Below, piece by piece: positions 5,595 to 5,700 of a DNA stretch of 5,700 nucleotides. How positions within the stretch are numbered: position 1 is the first letter of the stretch; every line of letters starts with the position of its first letter. The translations under genes and the position numbers were made by a program. The DNA lies in the NCBI GenBank assembly GCA_030604975.1, contig JAUVUV010000166.1:1-5700 (forward strand). The letters run 5' to 3'. The stretch is from Candidatus Glassiibacteriota bacterium (lineage in GTDB: Bacteria > Gemmatimonadota > Glassbacteria > GWA2-58-10). The notes beneath the pieces are model-generated. The model was not told where the DNA came from, made no database searches, and saw only the letters and a list, made by a program, of their open reading frames with translations.

Positions 5595-5700
5595 AGATAC
5601 GGGAAGAATAATCAAAATGCTCAAAAGAATCAAAGCAGTAGATAGACGAGTACTCTGAATCAGGCTGAGGTGCCGGAGTAAGACGCGTGAAGAGGACAGC
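5595..5700. other. Upstream flank, no supported gene
   Basis: Apart from serving as promoter-upstream DNA, nothing is called here. A minus-strand frame is open from the window edge to a stop at 5419-5421, but it runs through the promoter and the leader hairpin, and its use of TTA, ATA and AGG codons is unlike the operon genes. It is not annotated as a gene. Confidence 0.4.

Noticed and set aside
5419..5700. Minus-strand frame open for 93 codons from the window edge to a TAA at 5419-5421, possibly the 3' end of an upstream gene
   Set aside because: It runs through the perfect TATAAT and the leader hairpin, has no recognisable motif, and uses TTA, ATA, AGG and CGA codons that the neighbouring genes avoid. 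One open frame of this length can occur by chance. A longer upstream sequence would settle it.

Overview
The window holds one four-gene branched-chain amino acid operon, entirely on the minus strand, read from high to low coordinates: ilvB (5240 to 3516), ilvN (3483 to 2965), ilvC (2762 to 1773) and cimA (1761 to 187). It looks like ordinary bacterial chromosome of moderate GC content with good Shine-Dalgarno sites. A class I ketol-acid reductoisomerase together with a citramalate synthase suggests an anaerobic or deep-branching lineage such as Desulfobacterota or an FCB-type phylum. This is inference, and the sequence alone does not fix the taxon.

The products form one pathway. IlvB and IlvN are the catalytic and regulatory subunits of acetohydroxyacid synthase. 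IlvC converts the acetohydroxyacids to dihydroxyacids. CimA makes (R)-citramalate from pyruvate and acetyl-CoA, the threonine-independent route to 2-oxobutyrate, which AHAS then uses for isoleucine. The operon can therefore start both valine/leucine and isoleucine synthesis from pyruvate. ilvD, ilvE, ilvA and leuBCD are not in the window.

Layout: 1-186 is a non-coding tail after cimA with two small dyads and no clear intrinsic terminator. 187-5240 is the operon, with gaps of 32 bp (ilvB-ilvN), 202 bp (ilvN-ilvC) and 11 bp (ilvC-cimA). 5241-5700 is upstream DNA with a recognisable sigma70-type promoter (-35 at 5589-5594, -10 at 5566-5571) that predicts a 5' leader of about 320 nt.

That leader is the most interesting part. 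It carries two imperfect copies of a roughly 35-nt element, 180 nt apart (5461-5495 and 5281-5314), and each copy supplies the 3' arm of a predicted hairpin. It does not match the T-box, ppGpp (ykkC), cobalamin or FMN riboswitch patterns as I know them, so it is a candidate undescribed cis-regulatory RNA. A second point of interest is the IlvC cofactor loop, which has an acidic residue at the end of beta-2, suggesting NADH rather than NADPH preference.
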